DNA of 64,000 bases. It comes from Cenococcum geophilum 1.58. Its lineage: Eukaryota > Ascomycota > Dothideomycetes > Gloniales > Gloniaceae. The DNA is taken from the NCBI GenBank assembly GCA_001692895.1, contig KV748217.1, positions 682,001 through 746,000 of the forward strand, in the 5' to 3' direction. The translations under genes and the position numbers were made by a program. Positions 47,759 to 59,559 of the stretch are shown here, piece after piece. The notes below the pieces were generated by a model. That model saw nothing but the letters and a program-made list of their open reading frames with translations, was not told the DNA's origin and searched no databases. Positions within the stretch are counted from its first letter, which is position 1. Each line of letters starts with the position of its first letter.

Positions 47759-47959
47759 TATAAGATAAGGATATAGATAGGGAGTCTAACAATAGAATAA
47801 TAGGGTATATTGTATAAGTAGACGAATCCTTAAGGGAGAAGGAGGAGTTTAAGGTGCGAGGTAAGGGGTTTCTATAGGTATGTGCAGCGCACGTGCCTTA
47901 CAGGTGAGTCGCCCTGTACCTCGCAGCTATATAGCTATCTACTTAGGTTTTACCTAACA
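47759..47959 (-). repeat. N1 5' LTR
   Basis: The 201-bp LTR pairs with 36222-36432, followed by CTTTT. It is less mutated than its partner near 47880-47900 (GTGCAGCGCACGTGCC). Confidence 0.88.
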
Positions 47960-47964
47960 CTTTT

Positions 47965-48210
47965 AAGACAATAACTTTACTAGTTAAAAATTATGCGTAC
48001 TTACTGTAGTACTTTAGTAATGTATACGCTCTGCATATACGCTATATATTCTAATGCTTTAGTATAGACTTAAACTCTATATATAAGAGATGTTTAATAT
48101 ATAAGAGCTATATAAAGAGACGGGAATAAATAATATATAGAGAAATTATTGCGACTTAAAGCGAATAGCAGTATAGCTATAGAAATAATATATATATATA
48201 CACTGCAGAT
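47965..48210 (+). pseudogene. MULE-like transposase relic, continuation
   Basis: The first bases continue the codon cut at 36221: with one CTTTT kept, SSYF is followed by a stop (Gln position) and DNNFTS, the motif order expected of the family. A possible intron follows at 48022-48062 (GTATAC..CTAAT..TTTAG) with CTCTGCATATACGC in its core. An exon reading LKLYIQEMFNIQELYKETG follows at 48070-48130. Beyond about 48210 I cannot trace it. Confidence 0.55.
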
Positions 48211-50950
48211 ATAGAGTAGATGCTAAGCTTAAGCAGCCCAGAAATAGTGGAAAGTAGCTAAGCGACGAGCTAGAAATCCTAGACTAAATCTTCCTTAAAA
48301 TCCTTAGAACCTATTTAATACCCCTAAGCCGAATCTATAGCATATACCTAGTATAGAATTATCTACTATATTTAGTAGGCAGACTATATCGTAGATAAGT
48401 ACAGCAGATAATAATATAGCATTAGTATCGGATATATCGCGCATATCCACAGTATATGCAGTGTAGATGCCGCCTCTACTATCTTAAAGTTAAACGCCTT
48501 AGACTATAGGTAAGAGGTATAAGTCTAACCTATCTATAAAGGAGATAGAAAAGGGGGTATATATACTATGTGTATAAAATATAGAGCGATAAATTAGTAA
48601 ATTAAAATAGGCTAAAGATATATATAATAAAGCAAAGGAACTAATAGAGCTTAAGAAGTGGGTATAGGAGTATAGTGTTAGTATATAGGGCGTATATATA
48701 TAGTATACGGAGAGCAAGTGTTATAGAGTTCCATTACTATAAATAAAAAATTAATTAATATGGGCCTATAGCCCCTACGCCTTATATTAGGTATATACCT
48801 AGCCTAACCACCTAGCAAACTTTACCAAAACTCCGATAATATATACTATACTCTATATATATAGTATACATGCCTAGTATATACTAGGATTTAACTAGTA
48901 AGGCGGGACGAGTAATAGGCTCCATTTATAGTAGGAGAGGCTTATATAGAGTATAAGCATAATATACGTAGCAGAATAAACTAAACTTACTAGAGCTCTT
49001 ACTACCACCACGGCGGCGGCCAGTTGGTTTTCTGCCCCCTATACTAAACATTAGTAATATATATATAGGGTATATATAAAGTAAACCTACCACCACGGCG
49101 GCGTATAGACGGTAAGGGGGATTTCTTACGATCGCCTGGGGGGGTTGGGCCGCGCTACGTATATAGTTAGCGTATGCTAAATATATGCAGATAAAATACT
49201 AACCTTACGCTTTAAGCCGGTAGAGGGAGTAGTAAAGCTAACGCGCTATTTCCCTTAAGTTAGTATACGCCTAGCATAAGCGCGTATCAACCTATAGTTA
49301 GTAGAAGACATTAGGGGTTTATATATACGTAGTATATACGCGTATAAGCTAGCAATATAACTAAGTAGTAGTTTTGGTAATATATATACAGGGGATACGC
49401 TAAATTAGACTTTTTTAGTCTCCTAAATATAGAGTTAGGCGTTAGTTTTGGAATTAGGTAGTGGCCCTAGTAGTAGCCGTGCTTATTCCTTATATACGCT
49501 ACCCTTAGGCCTATAAGTACCTTTACGTCTAAAATTAAACTTAGGGGGAATAAGTATATAGATAGATAGATATATATATTAGGGTATAGTGCGCATATAT
49601 AGAAGCGACACTAGTGCTCTTACCTCGCGATAGAATTGCCTGCCGAATTAGGAGATAAACCCCTGGTCTTAGGCACTATATTTAATTAGCTTAGGCTTAG
49701 TATATATATAGCATAAAGTAGGCATATATAAAGAGTGTATAGGCATCTATATACTCCAAGATCCTAGACCCTAAAGGGCCACGACTATATACACTATTAG
49801 TAACGTATATACGATGTATAGGTATAGATATACCCGGGCTTATATAAGTATCTAGCGTCCTACTAAGCACTAGAGAAAACAAACAGTTTTAGGGCGCTAT
49901 AATGTATTAGCCTTATATATACGCTGTATATATATAGTATATACTTCTCGCCCGCGATTAGCTCTCTAACCAGCGTATTATTAGTAGTTGGGTTGGTTAC
50001 TATATATAGTAAGCATATACCAGGCTACTATATTAATATAGTAGTATATCTAAACACCGCTGTGCTTATTGCGGATATACCGGCGATACTATAGCTATAT
50101 TAGTGGAGCTGCAGATACTGCGTATATGTAAGACGTACACTTAGTTAAGCGGTAAAGACACGGCCGTATATCTGCGTACCATTAACTGCAATATTACACC
50201 TAAACTTTAGCTTAGTATACGCTACGTATAGGGTATAGATAAGTAATATATACTATAGTATTTACTAAGGAGAGCATAAAGGCGGTATTGGGTAGGTCTA
50301 GTATACGCTTAGTATATGCCTACGTAGTATATAAAGCTATATATACTCGCGTTATCTTAGACCAAGATAGCTAGGGCTATATACAGTTAGCATATGCACT
50401 AAATATGCGATTCTATATACACTTATATCTTCCCCTAGTAAGAGCTACTGCGGCACGCGCTATAGTTACTATAAGTATATACCGTGTATATACAGTTATA
50501 TAACTTACTAGGTATTACCCAACCGGGATTTAGATTTAGAATTGGGCCTATAAGGCTTTATAAGTGTATATACGTATATATAGAGTATATACTTACTATA
50601 GTAATGGCCAAAGGAAGACGGGTTAGCAGTAGAGGCCACCTACGGGTTATTAAAATCCGCAATTATTAGATTGCCTATAGTAAGCGTATACGCGGCGTAT
50701 ATAATCGTTAAATATATTTTTAAAAGTTCGCCCTAGTTATTCTGTTAGTATATATAAGGCCTATGCCTACGTTACGCTGTATATACTTATAGCATACGCT
50801 ATAATGTTATAGAGAAGAAGTTATAGTGCGACTGTTGTTATGGATATGTTATATATATGCATAGGCCATGTTTTAATAACTAACTACCATTACCTTATAT
50901 AGCCACATCGGGGCATATATACAGCATATGCCCCAATTATATACTATGCT
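48211..50950. other. AT-rich stretch with recurrent GTATATGC/GCATATAC motifs, no gene identified
   Basis: This 2.7-kb stretch contains many TATACGC, GCATATAC and TAGTATA motifs resembling the cores of the MULE introns, which suggests a second intron-rich relic or its 3' region, but I could not assemble a convincing protein. Two less mutated islands (near 49005-49030 and 49090-49115) share CTACCACCACGGCGGCG. The short ORFs at 48499-48717, 49697-49882 and 50484-50669 have no recognisable features. Confidence 0.4.
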
Positions 50951-51016
50951 ATTTATAATTTATGGACAAATAACTTTACATTTTCTATTTTATTTAAATT
51001 GCATGTGCATTGCATA

Positions 51017-51126
51017 TGTGGGGGCTGAGCGTGGTCCGAAGCTGAGCGTGGTCCGAGGTTGAATTTGAAGTTCGGACCACGTTGAACTTTTGGACCACGC
51101 CGAGCTTTTTTCGGACCACGCCGAGC
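51017..51126. repeat. inverted GAGCGTGGTCCGAA repeats
   Basis: Two copies of GCTGAGCGTGGTCCGA on the left (51027-51058) face three copies of CGGACCACGCCGAGCT-like sequence on the right (51075-51126), giving a potential hairpin. It is unmutated by RIP and marks the left border of a GC-rich island. Confidence 0.75.
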
Positions 51127-51129
51127 TGT

Positions 51130-51850
51130 AAGCCCACTAGGGTTCTGAACCGGTACGACAAGTCTCCGTGCCGATTTGCATACGGACCCGACGACAAGAC
51201 ACCACGCCGATACGCCTGTGGAATTACGACCTGCCGACAAGACATCGCGCCGATACGCCTGCGACCTCGATGGCTTGCACCCTACTGCTACCGATTACAA
51301 ACAGGCACGTTACTGCCCTTCGGTTTGACCTGATGGCTCGCATCCTACTGCATGACGACCCCGACCCCGGCGCTGGCATCGTACTGCTGTCCTACCGACC
51401 TGCACCGTTACTGCCCTACGTACCGACAAGACCTCGCGCCGATACGCCTGCGAAACGACCCTAATAACCCGTCGTGCCGATACGCCTACGACCCTGTCGC
51501 TTGCATCGTACTGCTACCCGAACCGACAAGCCTCGTGCCGATACGCCTACGAGACGACCCGTCGCTGGCATCGTACTGCTACCTACCCGAACCGACAAGC
51601 CTCGTGCCGATATGCCTACGAGACGACCCCGTCGCTAGCACCGTACTGCTACCACATGAACTGATAAGCTCCGTGCCNATTCGCCTACGGAACCCAAACA
51701 CGTCGCTAGCACCGTACTGCTACCCGAATCTGATAAGATCCCATACCGATATGCCTACGGAACCTGCGCTGGCACTATACTGCCACCGACAAGAACCTGC
51801 CTACGATACGAATACTGCACCGCACTAATAAGAACCTGCCAAGAATATGC
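51130..51850 (+). repeat. degenerate 65-75-bp tandem repeat, GC-rich
   Basis: Repeated blocks have GCCGATACGCCTACGAGACG, GTCGCTGGCATCGTACTGCT and CCGACAAGCCTCGTG. TG, CA and CG dinucleotides are all common, unlike the surroundings. Open frames up to 158 codons on the plus strand and 95 on the minus strand exist because the repeat lacks stops, not because of visible coding constraint. An N is at 51678. Confidence 0.75.
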
Positions 51851-52690
51851 CTTACCACAACCATGAACACCGTACTGACCGTACTATACTGCCGTTTAGG
51901 CCGATAAATACTGCCTAAAACGCCCATTTTGGACTAAAAATTAGGGTAATTTTTTAGGGGGACCTGGAGTATAGGAAGGGAAGACCGTAGAGCTACTAGA
52001 AGCGAGAAAGGGACTATACGAGCTTCAGCAATACGTCTCCAAGCAGCAAGGACAGGAGTGTAGCTAGTAATAGAAGCTGGGCTATGCTTTGAGCCTAATA
52101 AGTTAGTGGCCTAACGATTAAACATAAAAGGACCGAACTGGAGGAACCTATGCAACGGAGGACGTAGAAGGGCGGAGAAGGCTGACGAATTTTTTTTTTC
52201 CTGTATTGGGTTTTTTTTGGTATATACAATACGCCTCGCAGGAGCCCGCGAAGCCCTACTGCACGCGTCCACGTCGCCGCGGGTGGAAACATCATCAGGA
52301 ATCAATTCCTTTTGATGGCCAAGTGCAGAGGCGATGGTAGAGAGCCGCCGCAGCGCGTGCAGCGCGCTGTCGTCGCGGTTCTGTGGTGTTGAGCTCGCGA
52401 CGTGTACAATGTATCGCACAAAGCTTCGCACAAAGCATCGCCCTTAATAACACCAGGAGCCTTACTGCCTCCGCTTGAGGCTCCTGCTCTACCACCTAGG
52501 GAGGCCTATCAAGGGAAACTGGGATACGAAAACCNCCCGATGTACGACTACCTGGCTCGTAGCCAGGCCCGAAACTGGCCTTATTAGCCAGTCGACGTGG
52601 ACGCGTCCTAGGCGTACAACAGGACACCCTTGGGCTTGCACTAGCTCTGAGACCGTAGGGACACGGCGAGAGCGTAGGGAACCTCTTTTT
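51851..52690. other. unmutated GC-rich island of unknown function
   Basis: 51851-52090 has no clear feature. 52150-52500 has normal base composition, with T tracts at 52190-52216. Overlapping minus-strand frames occur at 52111-52431 (106 codons, Ala/Arg/Ser-rich) and 52295-52495; their overlap in two frames argues against both being genes. I do not recognise either. It could be leader or promoter DNA of element E. An N is at 52534. Confidence 0.3.
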
Positions 52691-53070
52691 ATAAGAACTT
52701 GTTAAGGTTAACGCGTCACAGATACCTCGTACGAAACTTATTAAGGCCCCAAGGCCACCGCGAAGAACTTGTTAAGGCCCCTGCCTAGAGAACTCGTTAA
52801 GGCCCCTCTACGAGGGCCTATCTGGTATCTAGTACTCCCAGGTGACTCAGAAGAGGGTCTTAATAGGCGTGGTGCGCGCGACCTGGACGCAATAGCGACG
52901 CAATAGCAACGCGACGGCGACCAGACGGCTTAACGAGGTGGAAACACGGGCAAAGCTCTAGGCAGCGGAAACACAGGCCAGCTTCGACGGCCCTATAGCG
53001 TTACGACTCGCAGGCGACTTATAGGTGACTTATAGGTGACTTACAGGAGGGTCTTAATAGGCGTGGTGCA
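52691..53070 (+). repeat. short direct repeats, element E interior
   Basis: GAACTTGTTAAGGCCCC-like units occur about four times (52690-52815). GACTTATAGGT occurs three times (53014-53040). GAGGGTCTTAATAGGCGTGG occurs at 52852 and again at 53045. GAAACACAGGCCAG occurs at 52968 and 53107. No coding signal. Confidence 0.75.
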
Positions 53071-54009
53071 CGCAACCTGACGCATATATATATGGAGGAG
53101 GCTCTAAGGAAACACAGGCCAGTCGGACAAGGACTTAATAGTTAGAGATATAGGCCAGCTTATAAAAAGGGGGGATATAAGCTTAGTTAGTAGAATAGGG
53201 TAGGGTAGGTCGCCTGGCACGGGACCTAGCCTATAACTTATTCTATAAGACACAGTTAGCCTATTATAAGGAGACTTTTATAGGCAACGCGAAATGGGAA
53301 CTAAAAGGCCCGCGGGGCGTAGTATATAGTAGCTACTGCTAGCTCTAAGGACCTTACCCCTTAGCTAGGCTCTAACCCCTAGTGCACCTAGTATACAGGT
53401 AGGATTATATCCTAGCTAGAGAGACTACTATATAGCTTAAGAGAATAGATACGCGTGTTAGTGTACTAATAGATAGGACTGCTTGCTAGGGCAGTATAGC
53501 TGCTTACTAGGGTAGTACGGCTGCTTACTAGGGCAGTACGCTAGTAAGGTACGCTTAAGGAGCAAATAGGAGTTACTTAGGCGGGGGAGGCTTAGCTAGC
53601 CTTAACCGTAGATAGTACCTAAGGCTTTAACCACACTATAGGATGCAGCTATAACGCCCTTATAGGATTACGCCAGTAGGCGCGTAAGATAGGAGTTGCG
53701 ACCCCTATAAATGGCAGCCTATACCCATACCAGCAGAAATAATAAAAAGAGGCGTAAAACTAGAGGCTATAGAAGGCTTCTAAGCTATACAAAAGCGTAC
53801 TAACTCTAGAAGGAGACTCTTATATAAACTGCTAGGGGGCAGGCTAGTACTTAGGCTAATAACCTATTATAAGATATCCGAGAGAACTGGTGAAATTCCC
53901 TATATTATAGGTAGTAGCAGCTAACTGCTTATGGAAAGCCCTAGGCCCTTAGGCCTAGATAAATAGGAAAACTACTAAAAAACTAGGGTAGAGGCCTAGA
54001 TAAGTAGGT
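53071..54009. other. degenerate stretch without identified gene
   Basis: A triplicated GACTGCTTGCTAGGGCAGTA-like unit lies at 53478-53535. Plus-strand frames are patchy (RGVKLEAIEGF near 53755) and unidentifiable. Confidence 0.3.
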
Positions 54010-54530
54010 ATATTAAACTCTACTATATAACTACCTACCTATTTACAGCCATTAAGCTATAAATGACCTCCGTAACCTATCTACAGCCATTAAGCTATAG
54101 ATAACCTCCACTATAACCTATCTACAGCCATTAGGCTATAGACGACCTCTATAACCTATCTACAGCTACTAAGCTATAGACGACCTCCGTAACCTATCTA
54201 CAGCTATTAAGCTGTAAACAACCTCCACTATAACCTATTTACAGCTATTAGGCTATAGATAACCTTTACCGCAACCTATCTACGGCTATCAAGCTATAGA
54301 CGACCTCCACCACAACCTATCTATAGCTATTAAGCTGCAGATAACCTCCACCATAACCTATCTACAGCTATTAGGCTGTAGACAACCTCTACTATAACCT
54401 ATCTATAGCTATCAAGCTATAGACAACCTCCACTACAACCTATCTATAGCCGTCAAGCTATAAATAACCTCTACTATAACCTGTTTACAGCTATTAAGCT
54501 ATAGATAACCTCTACTATAACCGCAACTAC
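54010..54530 (+). repeat. 41-bp minisatellite
   Basis: About twelve copies of a unit with AACCTATCTACAGCTATTAA then GCTATAGATAACCTCCACTAT (some units are 36 bp, lacking the CACTA part). Within each unit CTACAGCTATTAAGCTATAG is nearly self-complementary. Variation between units is mainly transitions. An ACT triplet run follows at 54524-54545. Confidence 0.92.
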
Positions 54531-54609
54531 TACTACTACTACTACCGCCATAATATACTATACAACACCGCACTATAGGTGTACCGTAGATGCGCAGATA
54601 GGGTAGCTA

Positions 54610-54640
54610 CAGNAGGGGGGAGAGGGGAGGGGGGCCGGCC
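54610..54640 (+). repeat. G-rich tract
   Basis: Runs of G (GGGGGGAGAGGGGAGGGGGG) could form a quadruplex. An N is at 54613. Confidence 0.7.
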
Positions 54641-55144
54641 TATATTACTTTAGCACGTAAAATATAAGGTGTATAGGCGAATTGGTGTTTATACTCTATA
54701 CAAGATAACCTTGTGAAAATTTTCCTATAGGAGTGGGTTTATATAACGAGGTTCGCCTTTATAAAATACTATTAATAGCCTACTTTTGGGGAGAGTAGCT
54801 ATTAATTACTAATTCCCTACCTATTTCTTTAGTAAGAAGGGGAAAATAGGTACAGAATAAAAAGTCGCTTAGGGGTAATTGGTAGCTACTTTTAAGCTAG
54901 TAAGCTATGTTATTTCTCTTATTCTTATATGCAAAACTATAGAAAAAAAATCTATCTTTTAGAGTGCTTTTTCTACTTTAGGAACGGCAGAATACGGTAG
55001 AAATAGATAAAAGAGCTAGGATTTCTTTAGTGCGATTTTGGTATAAACTAGACAGTAGTGAGCAAAATACCAAGACAAGACACTAATAGGCTAGGAGCTC
55101 CCCCTAGTATTTAAAACGGGCTAGAGTGTCCACTTAGCTACTAG
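54641..55144. other. gene-free stretch left of the chromovirus
   Basis: It is AT-rich. An imperfect inverted repeat (GAGTAGCTATTAATTACTAA at 54793 against TAATTGGTAGCTACTTTT at 54878) is the only structure I see. No coding signal. Confidence 0.4.
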
Positions 55145-55514
55145 TGTCACGAAGTAAGTACAAGCGGTAATAATATATAGCGAAGTAGGTATTATTAAGC
55201 TATGTACATAAACTGCGTAATAAAGTTAAGACGTTGCGTAAGGAAAGAAGGTAGGAAAACGGGAAGAAAGGGTATATATTGTTAACTTGGTTACTTAGTT
55301 AACACATATATAGGCAGAATAGGGTTTAGGTTATAGTCCTAGCAGAACTTAGCAGAATTTAGTAGAACTTAGCAGAATATAGCAGAATGCCGTAAATTGC
55401 CGTTAGATTGCTATTAGATTGCCGTTAGATTGCTATTTCGCAGTTAGTCTTTAATTGCTAAGTTAGTAGAAACAGGTGGACGTATATAAGGTATTACAGG
55501 GGTGTCCCGTAATA
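55145..55514 (-). repeat. gypsy-3 3' LTR
   Basis: The 370-bp LTR pairs with 60688-61057. It contains a run of AGCAGAACTTAGCAGAA and GCCGTTAGATTGC direct repeats. It is more mutated than its partner. Confidence 0.93.
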
Positions 55515-55533
55515 GTACCCCCCCTTTAAACTC
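55515..55533 (-). promoter_or_regulatory. gypsy-3 polypurine tract
   Basis: On the minus strand, TTTAAAGGGGGGGTAC stands directly before the 3' LTR. The tract of element E (61206-61227) is very similar, which suggests related families. Confidence 0.75.
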
Positions 55534-55539
55534 GAGCTT

Positions 55540-58500
55540 CTGCAAGATAGGGCTATAGTAGTTCTAGGTAGAGTTTGTAAAAGTCTTCTATGGCTTATAT
55601 AAGTCCTATAGAGTTAATGGGTTCCCATAAGGACTTAGTAAAGCCTTTCCATTTTATAAGATATATATATTAGCGTTTCCGTTTATTATACTTAATATCG
55701 TTAATTCTTTTAATAAAGTACTCGTTCTTACCATCTACTTTAACTAGTAGGGGAGGGTCTTATATCTATCTAGGCAGGGCGTCTAATATAGGGGCAATAG
55801 GGCGGAGGACTAACGTATAAAATACGGGGTAGATTTTAACCGTATTAGGGAGCTTTAGTTAGTAGGCATAAGGAAAGATAACCTTTTTAACCTTATAAGG
55901 GCCAGTATTCTTCTAATTAAGTTTCTTAATAGGTCGTTTTATATTTAGATTTCTTATATCTAGCCAGACAAAATTGCCAATTTAGTAGGCTAGTGCTAGG
56001 GTTCGTTTCTTATTCGCTATGGCTTTATAGACAGATTAAGCCTATATTATCTTATTAGTAAGAAACTGTTATAATTCCTCCATCTTCTCTACGAATTTAT
56101 TTACTTTTATAACTTATAAGGCGTAATAAGCAGGGTAAGGAACATTACTAAAGGGTTTAAAACCCATTTATAAGTACTAGCCGTAATTAGCCAGAAACAG
56201 GGAGACTTTCGTAGTTTCCGAGACGGAATTATTTATAGTAAACTTGGTGAATGCGAGCCAGTTAATCCAGTTATCCTATAAATATAACGTGTATATCCAA
56301 ATATACTATTCTATTATAGCATTTACGCGTTCTATTTAGCTATCCATTTCTAGGTAATACGCAGTAAACAACAGTGCTTTAATGCGGAGTTAAGTAATTA
56401 GTTTCTTCTAAAATACTAAGATAAACTAGCTGCCTCTATCGGAGATAATTGTTTTGGGGAGTCTATAGAGTTTCTATATATAATCTAGGAATAGTTAGGC
56501 GACGGCAGGCGTTAATATATCGGGGCAGGCGATTAAGTATCTTATTTTAGATAGTTGGTCTACAACTACTATAATATTTATATAGCCTCTACTTTTAGGA
56601 AGGTTAATAACAAAGTTAATTAAGATATCCTTCCATTTTCGGTCCGGAACGGGTAGCAGCTTTAAAAGACCGTTATACGTCTCATATAAGGCTTTAGCTT
56701 ATCGGCAGGTATAGCAGCTAAAGATATACCTTTATATCGTGTTATGCATATTCAGCCAATAATACTCCTATTAGAGTAGTTCTAGGGTCTTTCCTTAGCC
56801 TGGGTGGCCGGCGATAGGTAGATTATATACATATTCAAAGAGTTTAAGCTTAAGCTTATTATAATTAGGGATAACTAGACGGTTCTGGTAATATAAGCGA
56901 TTTCTACGGGCTTTATATTCACTTAGAGAAATCTTTTTAGAGCGTCTAATGCTATCTTATATTAGCTTAAGCGTCTCTTAAATAAACTCGTTATTTAGGT
57001 ATTTATTAACTATAATTTATTTAATTAATTAATTAGTTATTTCAAGGACGTATACCATAAGATCTTTAGTAGGAGGGTTAAATAGTTTAGGGCGAAGTAG
57101 GGTCTAATTTCGGTAAGAGCGCGCTTCTTTTAGGGCTAGCACATCTTATAAGCGTCAGGTTAGGGTATTAGGCTTCTAACCTTAGACGTCTAGGCGGTAC
57201 ATAATTAAGAATCGGAAATAAGATAGATATTCTAACCAGCGGGCCTAATAATAACTTAGCTGTTTCGTAGTCATAAAGTACTATAAATTCTTATAGTCGC
57301 TAAGGACCTTAATTAGAAATCTAGCGCCTTCTAGTTCGGGTTACCATTATTTAAAACACCTAATAATAGCTAACAATTCCTTATTATAGATCTCATAGTT
57401 ATATTTAGCTAGGCTTAGTTATTTTAAGAAGTATACTACAGGGTGTAATACTCTATCCTCATTATACTAAGATAGGATGCCTCTAGTAACGTAGTTAAAT
57501 AAGTTAGCTTCTATAACACTTATTCGGTTCAGGTTAAAGTATTAAAGCACGGGCGTAGTAGTAAATATAACCTTTAGATAGGTAAAGGCCTTCTTACATT
57601 CCTTATTAAAAATAAAAACTTTATTCTTTCGCGTTAGAGCTATAAGGGGTAAAACTAGGGCGGAGAAGTTATTAATAAACCGTTAGTAGAAATTAGTAAA
57701 TCCTATAAAGGCTCTTACGTCCTTAACGTTCTTAGGTTCTTACTAGTTTACAATTACTTCGACTTTCTTTAGGTCTATTTATATACCGTTTATAAAAATA
57801 AGGAGTCTAAGGTATAGGACTTTCGTTTTATAGAACTCGCATTTATCTACATCTAATTATAGACTAGCTCCGTGTAGGGCTTATAAAACAAGGTCAACGT
57901 ATTTCCGATATTTAGTTAGGTTATTACTATATATTAGGATATCGTTAATATAAGTAGTACAGAAGATGTCCAGGTAGGGGCGCAGGGTATTATTTACATA
58001 ATATTAAAACAAGCTTAGGGCATTTATAAGGCCGAAGGGTATTACTAAGTACTTAAATAGTCTATATCGGGTACGAAATATAGTAAGCCATTTATCCCCT
58101 TTTATAATACGGAGACGGTTAAATATAGAGATAATATTAAGCTTTGTATAGTAACAAGCCTTACTTAGTTAGTTTAGTATCTCCTATATTAACAGGATCG
58201 GATATTAGTTCTTAATAGTAACAGCGTTAAGAGCTCGGTAGTCTACATAAAAGCATAAACCGCCGCCAGGTTTCTTAACGAAGATCACTAGTACGGCTAT
58301 AGGCAATAAGCTTGCTCTAATAAATCCTTTACTTAGGTTCTCATCTAAATACTTTTATAGTACTTAGAGTTTATTTTAGGACATCTTATATAAGGGTCTA
58401 AATCTAGGCTGCTTTCCTTCTTTAAGTACAATCTTATAGTCGTACAATTGGTATTCTAGTAGCTTATCGGCTTCCTTCCATAAGAATGCCTCTAGGCGGT

Positions 58501-59400
58501 TATAGTACTCTACTAGTACCTTCGTAGCAGGGTTAGTATACTTCTTCGGTGCTAAGGCCTTCTTAATATCAGCTATAGTGACAGCAAAGATTGTATATTT
58601 AGGTTTCTTAGTAAGTTGCGCTAATAAAGTAGCTCTAATTATACGGATATCCAGGGTACCGAGCTCGTTCGGCTCGTCCATAGTTTCTTATTCGGGTTCA
58701 GGTTCAGTATTAGGTATAGAGTTAGTATCAGATTCAGGTTCGGGTTCTTTAAGTATTCTTTTTATTATAGGATACTAGTCCTTCTAGTAGTTTCGTATAC
58801 TAAGCTTAAGTTTCTATTTAGTTTAGGGCGGTGTAATACTTAGTAATAACTTATAGAGCTTAGTGGAATTTTCGGATCCTTAGTGGATGTCGGTAGAATT
58901 CTTATATCGGTGGAATTCGGTAGAAATCTTACGTTAGTGGAATCTAGTGGATTCTTCAGATTTCGGTTCTAGGTCTAAGTAGCAAGTTATAAAGCACTTC
59001 TGCTTATAACGGGAGGCGGTAAATAGAAGCTTAAGGTTGTCCTAATTAATAGTTACCTTATATAGCTTTATCTAGGGTTATCTAAGGATTACTAAGTAAC
59101 CCAGGGTGGTAATAAAAAGCTTAATTAGTTCTTTATAGTTTAGGTATTAGAGTCTTAGGGTTACTACGTAGGTGATATAGCCTAAGATAGTACGTTTGCC
59201 ATTAAATCCAAATACGTCAATATGCTGGTTAAGGGGGGTTAGGGTAAAACCATTATCTTATATAAAGATCTTATTAATAAATCCTATGCCGCTAGCTCCT
59301 ATATCAATTAGGATTCAAGCATTAGCCTATTAACCATTCTACTGAAGATAACAGTCAATGGTTATACTACGGTCCTAAGAGTCGGAGTTTATAACGTTAA
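55540..59400 (-). pseudogene. gypsy-3 Pol relic
   Basis: Minus strand. RT begins [21 protein letters not shown] near 58280. The catalytic box at about 57930-57957 is YINDILIY, YxDD with the first Asp now Asn. RNase H includes VYFLK and NYEIYNKELLAIIRC near 57380. The integrase core has IISDRGS near 56440, and GPYKVKKVIFPYAYQL near 55890 is the GPY/F module. The C-terminal chromodomain (YIYLIKWKGFTKSLWEP) is near 55640. An undamaged 101-codon stretch remains at 58376-58681 between protease and RT (MDEPNELGTLDIRIIRATLLA). The layout is that of Tf1/sushi-type chromoviruses. Stops are TAA and TAG. Confidence 0.9.
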
Positions 59401-59559
59401 ATACGTTCAACGAGATCCTATAGTAGAGCCGTCCCGAAGAGCAACTTAGCTCTAAGACCTTCCTTTTAGAGGCAATTAGGGTGGGGTTCTTATGGAACAT
59501 TAGCTGTAGCTTTATCCTTATAAATGGTGCTTACTAGACATAGGGGTGGAACTAGATAA

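Larger units (their letters stand above)
36222..47959 (-). mobile_element. non-autonomous LTR element N1, split by gypsy-1
   Basis: The LTRs are at 36222-36432 and 47759-47959, with CTTTT target duplications at 36217-36221 and 47960-47964. The element lies on the minus strand: its polypurine tract is next to the left LTR. It is inserted in the MULE-like relic. With the nested gypsy-1 copy (38244-46217) removed, it is about 3.8 kb and contains a Gag-like ORF relic, tandem arrays and an unknown ORF relic, but no protease, RT or integrase that I can see. It would depend on another element's enzymes. Confidence 0.8.

Noticed and set aside
51352-51828. 158-codon ORF as a gene
   Set aside because: It lies wholly in a degenerate tandem repeat with open frames on both strands, and its protein is a low-complexity echo of the repeat.
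52111-52495. Overlapping 106- and 66-codon minus-strand ORFs
   Set aside because: Two overlapping frames, no recognised domain, start or signal; left only as part of an unassigned GC-rich island.
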